From NCBI GenBank assembly GCA_937892545.1, contig CALAFO010000077.1:1-29590 (forward strand): a stretch of 29,590 nucleotides of DNA, in the 5' to 3' direction. The stretch's first letter is position 1; every line of letters begins with the position of its first letter. The translations under genes were made by a program, and so were the position numbers. Below the pieces are notes generated by a model. The model was not told where the DNA came from. It made no database searches and saw nothing but the letters and a program-made list of their open reading frames with translations. The DNA is from Scatosoma sp002474405 (GTDB lineage Bacteria; Bacillota; Clostridia; Christensenellales; Borkfalkiaceae). Below, one piece after another: positions 13,759 through 21,146 of this stretch.

Positions 13759-15421
13759 CGCTGATAGACTCCTTCAGCTTGGTGAGCGCGATTTTCGTTT
13801 CCGCCGCCGTTTCGCCGAGAAGCGAAGCGATTTCCTGCACGATGCGCATCTGTTTATCCACCACTTTATCGGCGACTTCCACCGTCTGGCGGGAGATGCT
13901 TTCTTTTTTCTGCCGCTCGGTTTCCTCGTCGGTGATATCGCGCATGATGCACACAAGCAAATGGTACGTGGGATCGTACACCACCGTTTGTTCCACGTAC
14001 TTCTTGTATTCGGCAAGGTACGTTCTTTCGTTACGCACGCTGCGCTTCGATTTCAGCACCCGATCGAAAATGTTCGTATCGAGAATACGCACCACGCCCT
14101 CGCCCAGAACGTCAGACGCGGAACGGATGTTCATGATGCGCCGCGCCGCCGCGTTGATCTGCTGCACTTCGAGATTTTCGTTGAGCACGATCAAACCGTT
14201 CGGCGTGTTGTTCACCATGCAATCGGAAAAACTTTCCGCCTTGTCTTTCAGATACGGCAGGCACATGGAAATTTCCGCCTTGCCGTGGAAAATGGCGATT
14301 GCCTTTTCGCGGCAGGTATCGTACCCGCACGAACCGCAGTTCAATTCGTCCTCCGGGCGCGTTTTGCCCATGCGCTTCAGAATTTCCTTGATTTCGTATT
14401 CCGCGGGAGGCACCAGCTTCCGTTCGATTGCGGTAAAGCTCTTTTTCAGCGTCTTTTCCGCGGGCTGTTCCACGGGGAAATCTTCTTCGCCCGCGTATCT
14501 CGCCACGGCAAGATAATCTTTGACGGGCGCGCGGTGGTATTTTTCCATGACGGGTCCGCCGATACAGCTGCCCGCGCAGGCGGACATTTCGATGAAGCAT
14601 TTATGCACTTTGCCGTTTTCGATATCCCGGAGCGCCGCCATGCAGTTTTCCACGCCGTCCAACGACAGATAGGTGTATTCGGGATCTTTCTTCATCGTTT
14701 TTAAAATGCCGCCCGTGGTGGGGAAGAAGCGCGCGCGGCTCTCCTTCATTTCGTCCGGTTCGGCAACGATTTCCACGTTTTCCGCCTGCAGCCAGTTGGC
14801 AAGATCTTCGTAAGTGAGCACCGCATCCACGATGCCCTCGTAATACGCCGCCTCGTCCTTTTTGGCTACGCACGGACCGATAAACACCACTTTCGCGCCG
14901 GGATTTCTGCGCTTTATGTCTTTGGCGTGCGCCTGCATGGGCGAAAGAACGCTTGCGAGATACGGCAGCTCTTTCGGAAAATATTTCTGAATGAGCAGGT
15001 TTACGGAATGGCAGCAAGAAGAAATCACGATGTCGCGCGTTTTTTCGGCGAGCATGTTTTCGTATTCCGTTTTAACGATGGTGGCGCCGATCGCCGTTTC
15101 TTCCGCGTCGTAAAAGCCGAGCTTTTTCAGCGCCGTGCGCATACCGCCGATGCCCGCGCCCTCGTAATTCGCGATAAACGACGGCGCCAGCGAAGCGATG
15201 ACTTTTTCGCCCGACGACAAAAGCACTTTCACCTTTTCGGTTTCGCTGGAAATTTCTTTTGCGTTCTGCGGGCATACCACGAAACACTGTCCGCAAAGAA
15301 TGCACTCGTTGCCGATGATATGCGCCTGATTGCCCGAAAAACGGATAGACTTCACGGGGCAGTGGCGGATACATTTATAGCAGTTTTTGCAGTTGGATTT
15401 TTTCAGCGTAAGAAAATCCAT
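13751..15421 (-). CDS. hydS: Sensory [FeFe]-hydrogenase with PAS domain (group C, HydS-like)
   Basis: This 556-residue protein has, in order: two 4Fe-4S motifs (Cys11-Cys21 and Cys40-Cys50), an H-cluster domain, a further FeS domain NCGSCGYDTC...C (Cys362, 365, 370, 387), a PAS domain (~400-500) and a short C-terminal coiled coil. The H-cluster loops are diverged: ISSCCHSV (Cys136/137, with His for the usual Pro), GPCVAKKDE (Cys184) and MSACAGSCIGG (Cys282/286). All four cluster ligands are kept. This is the layout of group C [FeFe]-hydrogenases, thought to sense H2 or redox state rather than to turn over H2 in bulk. The start ATG (15421) is one base after the upstream ferredoxin gene stop. 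The phosphatase gene overlaps its end by 8 bases, so it is probably the signalling output. Confidence 0.92.
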   Translation of the reverse strand: MDFLTLKKSNCKNCYKCIRHCPVKSIRFSGNQAHIIGNECILCGQCFVVCPQNAKEISSETEKVKVLLSSGEKVIASLAPSFIANYEGAGIGGMRTALKKLGFYDAEETAIGATIVKTEYENMLAEKTRDIVISSCCHSVNLLIQKYFPKELPYLASVLSPMQAHAKDIKRRNPGAKVVFIGPCVAKKDEAAYYEGIVDAVLTYEDLANWLQAENVEIVAEPDEMKESRARFFPTTGGILKTMKKDPEYTYLSLDGVENCMAALRDIENGKVHKCFIEMSACAGSCIGGPVMEKYHRAPVKDYLAVARYAGEEDFPVEQPAEKTLKKSFTAIERKLVPPAEYEIKEILKRMGKTRPEDELNCGSCGYDTCREKAIAIFHGKAEISMCLPYLKDKAESFSDCMVNNTPNGLIVLNENLEVQQINAAARRIMNIRSASDVLGEGVVRILDTNIFDRVLKSKRSVRNERTYLAEYKKYVEQTVVYDPTYHLLVCIMRDITDEETERQKKESISRQTVEVADKVVDKQMRIVQEIASLLGETAAETKIALTKLKESISDE

Positions 15422-15422
15422 G

Positions 15423-15689
15423 TTAAATTCCTCCGTCCGCTTTCAGCGCGGGTTCGAGCTTTCCGGAAAGAAACGTTGAAAAATTTTCTTCCGTTACGCC
15501 CGTGATCGCCTCGTCGTTTACGATTACCGTAACGCCCTGCCGGTTACACCTGCCCGTGCAGAAACTGCCCGTCAACAGCAATTTATCCCCGATGCCGCGT
15601 TCCGCCGCGTATTTCTGCAACAATTCCACCACGCGTCCGGAACCTTTCAGATGGCACGAGCTGCCCACGCAGATTTGCACTTTCACCAT
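15423..15689 (-). CDS. Thioredoxin-like [2Fe-2S] ferredoxin, second copy
   Basis: This 88-residue protein starts at ATG 15689 (MVKVQICVGSSCHLKGS), two bases after the stop of the paralog upstream. The family start rules out the longer open frame. Four cysteines, Cys7, Cys12, Cys44 and Cys48 (CVGSSC and CTGRC), match the [2Fe-2S] site of NuoE/HydC-type thioredoxin-fold ferredoxins. Only the cluster domain is present, without the helical N-terminal part of NuoE. It probably carries one electron at a time to or from the hydrogenases of the operon. No NuoF/HydB flavoprotein gene is in the window. Confidence 0.87.
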   Translation of the reverse strand: MVKVQICVGSSCHLKGSGRVVELLQKYAAERGIGDKLLLTGSFCTGRCNRQGVTVIVNDEAITGVTEENFSTFLSGKLEPALKADGGI

Positions 15690-15691
15690 GA

Positions 15692-15934
15692 TTACAGCCC
15701 CGCAAGCACCTTTGTTTCGAAGAATTCCTGCGCCGTTTCGGGCGAAACCGAATAGAATTCGTCGTTCAGAGAAACGCACACGCCCTCGCGGCATCTGCCC
15801 ATGCAGAACGTGCCGTTGAGTTCGATTTTGTCTTTCGCGCCGTGCTTTTCAATCTGGTCCTGAAAAATTTCCACTACCTGACGAGAGCCTTTCAGATGGC
15901 ACGAACTGCCGATGCAAACCGTTAATTTTGTCAT
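15692..15934 (-). CDS. Thioredoxin-like [2Fe-2S] ferredoxin, first gene of hydrogenase operon
   Basis: This 80-residue protein starts at ATG 15934 behind GGAGGAAAAAG. It has the same cysteine spacing as its neighbour (Cys7, Cys12, Cys44, Cys48 in CIGSSCHLKGS and CMGRC). The two clearly arose by tandem duplication but have diverged: this one has CREGVCVSL, with an additional Cys53, where the other has CNRQGVTVI. Two similar carriers in one operon suggest either sequential electron transfer or one partner for each hydrogenase. As the first gene after the leader it sets the operon's start. Confidence 0.87.
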   Translation of the reverse strand: MTKLTVCIGSSCHLKGSRQVVEIFQDQIEKHGAKDKIELNGTFCMGRCREGVCVSLNDEFYSVSPETAQEFFETKVLAGL

Positions 15935-15968
15935 ATCTTTTTCCTCCGTTCCGGGCGCCGTATTTTTT

Positions 15969-16001
15969 AACGGACGATTCTTCCGCGCCCTTTCGTCCGT
16001 T
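15969..16001 (-). promoter_or_regulatory. Leader hairpin upstream of hydrogenase operon
   Basis: AACGGACGA (15969-15977) and TCGTCCGTT (15993-16001) are exact inverted repeats with a 15-base loop, 35-67 bases upstream of the first ferredoxin ATG. On - no T-run follows (A6 follows instead), so it is not a terminator in that direction. It could be a protein-binding site or an RNA stem in the leader. I see no convincing promoter in 15935-16084. Confidence 0.45.
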
Positions 16002-16084
16002 TTAAATTTTTCCGTTTTACGACGTTCCCGCAAACCCCGCAAAACGTGATTTTTCTTTTTTATAACCTCTGCGTTACCGCCCGT

Positions 16085-16837
16085 TTACGCCGTTGCCGCC
16101 GCGTTTTTCAAAAACGGCAGCAGCTTTTCTTTTTCCTCTTCGTTGGCGCGGAGCAGCCATACCGCCGCCGCAAGCGGCAGTCGCTTTTTCGCTTCCGCTT
16201 CGCCCGCGCCGCTTTCCGCAAGAAAAAGTCCGAGATATTCTTCCGCCGCCCGCTCGCCTTCGCGCAGATAAAAGTAAAGATACGTAATCGCCGCGTCCGT
16301 AAGCGAATCGCCCGCCGCCGCGTGCGAAAAATCAAGCAGATATTCCTCTCCCTCTTCCGTAAACACCGCGTTGGTGGGATTGAAATCGCCGTGGCAGAAA
16401 CAATTTTTTTCCGGCAACGCACTTACAAGCGCGTTGAGCGCGGCTCCGTCCGCCCCGTAACTTTCCGCAAGCGCAATGCCGCGCCCGATTTTATCCGTAA
16501 GCCGAGGCAAAAGTCCGCACGCTTTTTCGTGCACGGAAATCTGCAGACGAACAAGCTTTCCGAGGTATTCTTTCCGCTTTTCCGGGTGCGCTTTCATCAG
16601 GGCGTCCGCCGTCTGCCCGTAAATGTATTCCGTTACGATCGCCCATCTGCCGTCCGTCTTTTCCACCGCACGCACTTCGGGTACGCGGATTCCCGCTTCC
16701 GCCGCACGCGCAAGGCAAAGCGCTTCGCTTAAAACGTCCGCCGCGGAATACTCCCCGCCGAATACTTTCACGCTTTCTTCGCCGTCTTTATACACCGTTT
16801 TCTGCGTGCGCACGGCAATCACTCTGTCAAGATTCAT
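16085..16837 (-). CDS. Aminoglycoside phosphotransferase-family small-molecule kinase
   Basis: This 250-residue protein starts at ATG 16837 behind GGAGGG. It has the protein-kinase-like fold of APH/choline-kinase enzymes: catalytic loop CHGDFNPTN with Asp151 and Asn156, and the metal-binding Asp169 in YLLDFSH, where most relatives have DFG or DWE. The N-terminal lobe has the KVFGGEYSAADVLSEA stretch with a plausible ATP-binding lysine (Lys24) and Glu38. The length is typical of the short family often labelled aminoglycoside phosphotransferase in Firmicutes. True drug resistance is unlikely from sequence alone. Sugars, choline-like compounds or nucleosides are equally possible substrates. It has its own promoter and no functional link to its neighbours. 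Confidence 0.8.
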   Translation of the reverse strand: MNLDRVIAVRTQKTVYKDGEESVKVFGGEYSAADVLSEALCLARAAEAGIRVPEVRAVEKTDGRWAIVTEYIYGQTADALMKAHPEKRKEYLGKLVRLQISVHEKACGLLPRLTDKIGRGIALAESYGADGAALNALVSALPEKNCFCHGDFNPTNAVFTEEGEEYLLDFSHAAAGDSLTDAAITYLYFYLREGERAAEEYLGLFLAESGAGEAEAKKRLPLAAAVWLLRANEEEKEKLLPFLKNAAATA

Positions 16838-16875
16838 CCGGGGGAACCCTCCTTTTCAAAATTTTCGTCGGTTTT

Positions 16876-16904
16876 ATTATATCACGACGGAATAAAAAAT
16901 GCAA
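16876..16904 (-). promoter_or_regulatory. Sigma-A promoter of the phosphotransferase gene
   Basis: On the - strand TTGCAT (16904-16899) and TATAAT (16881-16876) lie 17 bases apart. The ATG is at 16837. Confidence 0.75.
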
Positions 16905-16922
16905 ATACCCGTTTTTTATATC

Positions 16923-16949
16923 GCCATATCGTTTATGATATGGCTTTTT
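16923..16949 (+). terminator. Inverted repeat after the LysR gene
   Basis: GCCATATC (16923-16930) and GATATGGC (16937-16944) form a perfect 8-bp stem with a six-base loop. T5 follows on the + strand, where no gene would use it. On - it lies 25 bases after the LysR stop but lacks a proper U-tail. It may be a weak terminator or a binding site. Confidence 0.4.
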
Positions 16950-16968
16950 ACGCCGCGGGCGGAAAAAA

Positions 16969-17895
16969 TCAGCGGAACAGCTTGCGTTTTTCTTCGCAGA
17001 GGCAGGTTACGAACGCCTTATCCTGCGCGGTGAGCGCGTAGTTTTTCGGATAGACGAGCACGTCGCGATAGATTTTCTTCGGACTTTTACATACGCGTTG
17101 CACCAGATCGTAACGGGAAAGCGTGGCTTCCGAAAGCGGCGAAGCGAACATATACGCTTCCTCGTTTTCGGCAACCAGCCGCAAAGCGCCCGCGCGTTCG
17201 AAAACGAAAATTCTGCGCTCCGTGCCCTCCGGCAGCTCCTCTTTTTTGATTTCGGTTAAAGATACCGAAGGCACGTACGGATCGCCGTACGCCACCTCCG
17301 TATAGTTGGCAAGATCGGACTCCTTGATTTCGTCGGACAAAGCGAGCGGCGAAGTTTTGCTTATCGTAATCCGCGCGCGGAATTCCGCAATCAGTTCGCA
17401 CGTAAGATTTTTGCTTTCCAGCATTTCTTTCGCCTCTTTATCGTACGAAGCGGCATAGCGGATAATGCCCAGCCGATACTCCTTTTCCAGCACGTTGGAA
17501 AGCGTGCGCAGCGCGTTGGTTTCTTTATAATACGCCTCGCAGCGCGCCGCCCTCGTAAGCGAACGGGAAAACCGCGCGAACGCTTCGGCGATATAATCGG
17601 CGCGGGCGGCGGAAAGGGAAAACACGGCTTTTTCGCCGCCTTTGTTTTTAAATTCCGTTTCCAGCTTTTCGATATCCCGGATAATCAGTCTGCCGCGGCT
17701 TAACAGGCGTTCGCCGTCCGGCGTTAAAACAATGCCCTTGGGCTTGCGGTCGAAAATGGTGATGTCCAGCTCTTTTTCAAGTTCTTTTATGGCGCGCGAC
17801 AGGTTAGGCTGCGCCACGGCAAGTTCTTCCGCCGCCTTGGAAAGCGACCCCGCTTTCGCCACAGCCGCCGCATATTTCAAATATACGATGTTCAT
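16969..17895 (-). CDS. LysR-family transcriptional regulator
   Basis: This 308-residue protein starts at ATG 17895 behind GAGGAG. The open frame extends 16 codons further up, but those residues are not part of the family. The N-terminal winged helix-turn-helix (residues ~3-62) is typical: LKYAAAVAKAGSLSKAAEEL, AVAQPNLSRAIKELE, ITIFDRKPKGIVLTPDGERLL. Residues ~90-300 form the periplasmic-binding-protein-like effector domain. LysR proteins usually control a divergent neighbour, but both neighbours here run in the same direction and the upstream region faces a terminator. The target is therefore not evident. The effector is unknown. Confidence 0.92.
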   Translation of the reverse strand: MNIVYLKYAAAVAKAGSLSKAAEELAVAQPNLSRAIKELEKELDITIFDRKPKGIVLTPDGERLLSRGRLIIRDIEKLETEFKNKGGEKAVFSLSAARADYIAEAFARFSRSLTRAARCEAYYKETNALRTLSNVLEKEYRLGIIRYAASYDKEAKEMLESKNLTCELIAEFRARITISKTSPLALSDEIKESDLANYTEVAYGDPYVPSVSLTEIKKEELPEGTERRIFVFERAGALRLVAENEEAYMFASPLSEATLSRYDLVQRVCKSPKKIYRDVLVYPKNYALTAQDKAFVTCLCEEKRKLFR

Positions 17896-17948
17896 CTTCC
17901 GTATCTCCTCGCCGTTGCTTTTCCGCCGTTTATATTCTTTCACTTATT

Positions 17949-17977
17949 ATTTTACAGCATTTTCGGCGATTTGTCAA
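17949..17977 (-). promoter_or_regulatory. Sigma-A promoter of the LysR gene
   Basis: On the - strand TTGACA (17977-17972) and TAAAAT (17954-17949) are 17 bases apart, a near-consensus promoter 50-80 bases before the ATG at 17895. Confidence 0.8.
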
Positions 17978-18019
17978 GAATCGGCGCGCAGACTTTTCAG
18001 GGGTTTGTGTAAAAAGCAG

Positions 18020-18045
18020 AAAAAAAAGGGAGATTCTCCCTTTTT
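18020..18045 (-). terminator. Terminator of the phosphate-transport operon
   Basis: AAAAAGGGAG (18023-18032) and CTCCCTTTTT (18036-18045) form a perfect stem with a three-base loop. On - the transcript ends in a U-rich run. It lies 164 bases after the DUF47 stop. Confidence 0.75.
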
Positions 18046-18121
18046 CTTCACGTCTTTGAATTTTTCGCCGCTTCGCCGTTCTGCCGCCTGTTCGCCGCGG
18101 TTCTGCCGCCCGCCCCGCGTT

Positions 18122-18169
18122 TGTTGCGGGCGTTGTTTGTTGCGGGCGTTGTTTGTTGCGGGCGTTGTT
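18122..18169 (+). repeat. Three exact tandem copies of a 16-bp unit
   Basis: TGTTGCGGGCGTTGTT occurs three times head to tail (18122-18137, 18138-18153, 18154-18169), with a partial copy before it. It is in the non-coding tail between the DUF47 stop and the terminator. Its length is a multiple of 16, so it would shift frame if translated. Confidence 0.95.
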
Positions 18170-18208
18170 TTTTATTCTTCCGCACGCGTTATTTTTCCGC
18201 ACGCGGTT

Positions 18209-18832
18209 TTACGAATTTTTCAGAACCGCCGTTTCCGCCGCGTCCGCCAGCGCTTCCGCCGCGTTGAAGCAGCGTTCGAATTTTTTGTAAATATCCCGCC
18301 ACTCGATCACTTCGCGCGTGGAACGGCTTTCCACGGACAGCGCGCGCACCGCCCGTTCGTACAGCACGTCGCCGCGCTTTTCTATTTCGTTCACTTCCGC
18401 AATCAGTTCGTTCAGCCGTGCCGGTTTGTTCAGATTTTTCAGTTCGCCCAGCATCTCCGCCGCTTTTTCGCATGCTTCCGAAAGCAGAGCGGTAAAATCC
18501 GCCGCGTCGGCGCGCAGCGATTTGATGTCCGCCATATATAAAAACGCCGCCACGCCGTCCACGTCGTCCGCCAGATCGTCTGCCGCGCGGGCGAGCGTAA
18601 GCAAATCTTCCCGATCGACGGGCGGCAGAAATTCGCGCAGCAACGCCGCGGAAAACGCGTGTTTTTCTTCGTCGCACCGCCGTTCCGTCGCATGCGTGGC
18701 GGCGCGCAGCTCGGCTGTTTTTTCGTAAGCGAAATTTTTCGCGAATCTTCCCAGCAGCCGCGCTTCTTCGGCGGCAAATTCCGCCATGCGGCACAGCGAA
18801 GCGAAATAATCGAACTTTTTCTTTGATTTCAT
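18209..18832 (-). CDS. DUF47/PhoU-like phosphate transport regulator
   Basis: This 207-residue, all-helical protein starts at ATG 18832 behind AAGGGA. The sequence is the DUF47 pattern: repeated Asp/Glu-rich helices such as EDLLTLARAADDLADDVDGVAAF and IAEVNEIEKRGDVLYERAV, which in PhoU-like proteins bind metal clusters. It is cytosolic and lacks membrane segments. DUF47 genes nearly always sit beside PiT transporters and modulate them. Here the transporter gene ends 73 bases upstream in the same direction, so the two form an operon. Residue positions of the metal ligands cannot be fixed by eye. Confidence 0.9.
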   Translation of the reverse strand: MKSKKKFDYFASLCRMAEFAAEEARLLGRFAKNFAYEKTAELRAATHATERRCDEEKHAFSAALLREFLPPVDREDLLTLARAADDLADDVDGVAAFLYMADIKSLRADAADFTALLSEACEKAAEMLGELKNLNKPARLNELIAEVNEIEKRGDVLYERAVRALSVESRSTREVIEWRDIYKKFERCFNAAEALADAAETAVLKNS

Positions 18833-18905
18833 TGTTTTTTCCCTTTTTTGTCCTTCCTTATCGTATGCTTTTTCTCCGCAGATTGTTGAAAACGCGTGCG
18901 AGCGG

Positions 18906-19952
18906 CTAAAACACGCGCACGAACAGTTTGGTTACGAGGTACCCTATCGCGCCGCAGCCCGGAAAAGTGAGCACCCAGGTAAGCAGCATTTCTTTCGCCA
19001 CGGAAAAATTCACCGATTTTCTGCGTTTCGCCGCGCCCGCGCCCATAATCGCCGTGGTTTTCGCGTGCGTGGTGGATACGGGCATGCCCAGCAGCGAACA
19101 CGCAAGCAGCCCCGCCGTCGCCGAAATATCCGCGGCGAATCCCTGATATTTTTCTATTTTCACCATGTCCATGCCCACCGCTTTGATGATTTTCATTCCG
19201 CCGATCGACGTGCCCAGCCCCATCACCGCCGAACATAATATCATCAGCCACAGCGGAATTTCGGTTGCCGCCGCCCGCGTATCTCCGCCGCACAGCGCGA
19301 TGCCGAGGAGAAATACGCCCATAAACTTCTGCCCGTCCTGCGCGCCGTGCATAAACGCCGTGCCCGCCGCGGCGGCTACCTGTCCTTTATCGAAGAACGC
19401 GTTGGCGCGGCGATAATCCGCGTTCTTACAAATTTTCTGCAACGCTTTCGTAAAGAAAAAGCCCAGCGCGAAGCCGAATACCACCGAAAACACAAGCCCG
19501 TAAAGGACTTTTGCCCATTCCGCGCCATTTACGCCGCTGAAATTGCCGTGCATGGCAATCGCCGAACCGGTAAGCCCCGCAATCAGCGCGTGCGATTCGC
19601 TGGTGGGAATGCCGAACGCCCACGCGAACACCGCCCACGCCACGATGGAAAGCATCGCAGCCGAAAGCGCGATCTGCGCCGCGCGCGCGTCCGTGCCGAA
19701 ATCCACCATATGAAAAATCGTTTCGGCTACGCGCGGAGATATAATCGTCATAAACAGCACGCCCGCAAAATTGCAAAGCGCCGCCATCAGTATGGCGGGA
19801 CGGGGGCGCATGGCGCGCGTTACCACGCAGGTGGCGATGGCGTTCGGCGCGTCCGTCCAGCCGTTCACCAGAATCACGCCGAGCGTTAATACCGAAGTTA
19901 CCCACAGCGCGGGAGTATGCGAAAGCTGCGCGAAAAATTCCGATAGCGACAT
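18906..19952 (-). CDS. Inorganic phosphate transporter, PiT family
   Basis: This 348-residue membrane protein starts at ATG 19952 behind GGGAGGG. PiT proteins are low-affinity, cation-coupled phosphate permeases. The family signature appears near the N-terminus as NGWTDAPNAIATCVVTRAM, and an inverted-repeat counterpart lies near the C-terminus (LLGMPVSTTHAKTTAIMGAG). About ten hydrophobic segments are visible. The length fits the short bacterial branch that is paired with a DUF47 protein. A TATAAA-like -10 may lie around 19990, but the -35 is weak. Confidence 0.93.
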   Translation of the reverse strand: MSLSEFFAQLSHTPALWVTSVLTLGVILVNGWTDAPNAIATCVVTRAMRPRPAILMAALCNFAGVLFMTIISPRVAETIFHMVDFGTDARAAQIALSAAMLSIVAWAVFAWAFGIPTSESHALIAGLTGSAIAMHGNFSGVNGAEWAKVLYGLVFSVVFGFALGFFFTKALQKICKNADYRRANAFFDKGQVAAAAGTAFMHGAQDGQKFMGVFLLGIALCGGDTRAAATEIPLWLMILCSAVMGLGTSIGGMKIIKAVGMDMVKIEKYQGFAADISATAGLLACSLLGMPVSTTHAKTTAIMGAGAAKRRKSVNFSVAKEMLLTWVLTFPGCGAIGYLVTKLFVRVF

Positions 19953-20011
19953 TTTACTTTACCCTCCCGTGCCCTTGCTTGTCTTTTATATAAGTATGCC
20001 GCTTTTTCCGC

Positions 20012-20054
20012 AAAAAAAACTCCGGCTTGCGCAAAATTTCGCGAAAGCCGGAAG
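20012..20054 (-). terminator. Terminator of the arsR-ATPase-rdgB-yfcE operon
   Basis: CTCCGGCTT (20020-20028) pairs with AAGCCGGAAG (20045-20054) with one bulge, and further G/C pairs form inside. On - eight T (20019-20012) follow. It lies 17 bases after the yfcE stop. Confidence 0.85.
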
Positions 20055-20071
20055 TTTATCGTTTTTCGTTT

Positions 20072-20542
20072 TCACCCGCCTACGATGGTAGCCGTGCATT
20101 TATCGCCGCAGACGACGAGATACGCGTACGTGCCGCCCGCGTACAGCGGAAATTTCATTGTGCCCGGACAAACAAGCGTAACGCCTCCGATTTCTTCTAT
20201 CGCCGCGTTGTGCGTGTGCCCGTAAAGCGCCACGGAAGCGCCGCGCTTTTTCGCTTCTACCGCAAGCGTGAACGGCTCGCTTTTTACGCGGTACATATCG
20301 CCGTGGCAGGCAAAAATTTTTACGCCCTCTATTTCGATTTCCGCTTCGCGCAAGCCCCCGCACAAATCGCAGTTACCCTTGAACGTATACACCTTGTCGG
20401 GATATTTTTCTTCCAGATCGCGCATATCGTATCTGCCGTCGCCGAGGTGAAAGATATAATCCGCCTCGTCCAGCACGCGCGCGATCGCCGATAAATTTTC
20501 TTTATGCCCGTGCGTATCGGAAATCACCACTACCGTTTTCAT
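20072..20542 (-). CDS. YfcE/MJ0936-type metallophosphodiesterase
   Basis: This 156-residue protein starts at ATG 20542, overlapping the rdgB stop by 4 bases. Dinuclear-metal phosphoesterase motifs are all present in order: SDTHGH (Asp8, His10), HLGDG, KGNCD, ACHGD and YGHTHNA. This short family hydrolyses phosphodiesters in vitro, and its physiological substrate is not settled. Firmicute genomes very often place it directly behind rdgB, which suggests a nucleotide-related housekeeping role. It is the last gene before the terminator at 20012-20054. Confidence 0.92.
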   Translation of the reverse strand: MKTVVVISDTHGHKENLSAIARVLDEADYIFHLGDGRYDMRDLEEKYPDKVYTFKGNCDLCGGLREAEIEIEGVKIFACHGDMYRVKSEPFTLAVEAKKRGASVALYGHTHNAAIEEIGGVTLVCPGTMKFPLYAGGTYAYLVVCGDKCTATIVGG

Positions 20543-21144
20543 TGCTTTTCATCCTCGCTTTCCAGCTTTTCTTTCAGCGCCGTCAACGCGCGGAAGCGGT
20601 GCGAAACCGCGTTCTTTTCCGCCGCGTCGGCTACGCCGAAGCTCTTGTTTAAATCGTCGCTGTAAAACAGGCAATCGTAGCCGAACCCGTTTTCGCCCTC
20701 TTCGCGCGTTAAAATTCTGCCGTGCGTATCGCCCGTTGCCGTAATCGTTTTTCCGCCCATACTCTGCGGAAAGCACAGCGCCACCGCCGAACGGAAATAC
20801 GCCGCGCGGTTTTTCTCGTCGCCGAGTTCGGCAAGCAATTTTTCGCGGTTTTTCTTATCGTCGCCGTGCCCGCCCGCGTACCTCGCGCTGTAAATGCCGG
20901 GCGCGCCGCCAAGCGCCGCCACGCACAGCCCGCTGTCGTCGGCGAGAGCGGGCTGGTTCAGCGCCTCCGCCGCCGCCCGCGCCTTGATGATCGCGTTTTC
21001 TTCAAACGTAGCGCCCGTTTCTTCGGGGTCGCCGAAGTAGCCCGCTTCGCGGGCGGAAACCACGCGCACGTCCTTGAAAATCGCCTGTATTTCCTGCAAT
21101 TTATGTTTGTTGCCCGTGGCAATTACCAAAGTTTCCGGCTTCAT
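20539..21144 (-). CDS. rdgB: XTP/dITP diphosphatase (RdgB/HAM1 family)
   Basis: This 201-residue protein hydrolyses non-canonical purine triphosphates (XTP, dITP) and keeps them out of DNA and RNA. The start at ATG 21144 (MKPETLVIATGNKHKLQEI) fits the family. The longer open frame would run into the ATPase gene. Family motifs are visible: TGNKHKLQEI, GATFEENAIIKA, ADDSGLCVAALGGAPGIYSARYAGG, FGYDCLF and the C-terminal AVSHRFRA. It starts 2 bases after the ATPase stop and overlaps yfcE by 4 bases. It is therefore expressed from the metal-responsive arsR promoter unless an internal promoter exists. Confidence 0.95.
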   Translation of the reverse strand: MKPETLVIATGNKHKLQEIQAIFKDVRVVSAREAGYFGDPEETGATFEENAIIKARAAAEALNQPALADDSGLCVAALGGAPGIYSARYAGGHGDDKKNREKLLAELGDEKNRAAYFRSAVALCFPQSMGGKTITATGDTHGRILTREEGENGFGYDCLFYSDDLNKSFGVADAAEKNAVSHRFRALTALKEKLESEDEKQ

Positions 21145-21146
21145 GT

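Noticed and set aside
15935..16084. Promoter for the hydrogenase operon
   Set aside because: TTGCGG/17/TAAAAC can be picked out on the - strand, but the match is too weak to call.
16085..16837. Antibiotic resistance gene
   Set aside because: The kinase fold is clear but the sequence fits the broad short phosphotransferase family. Nothing shows aminoglycoside specificity or mobile context.
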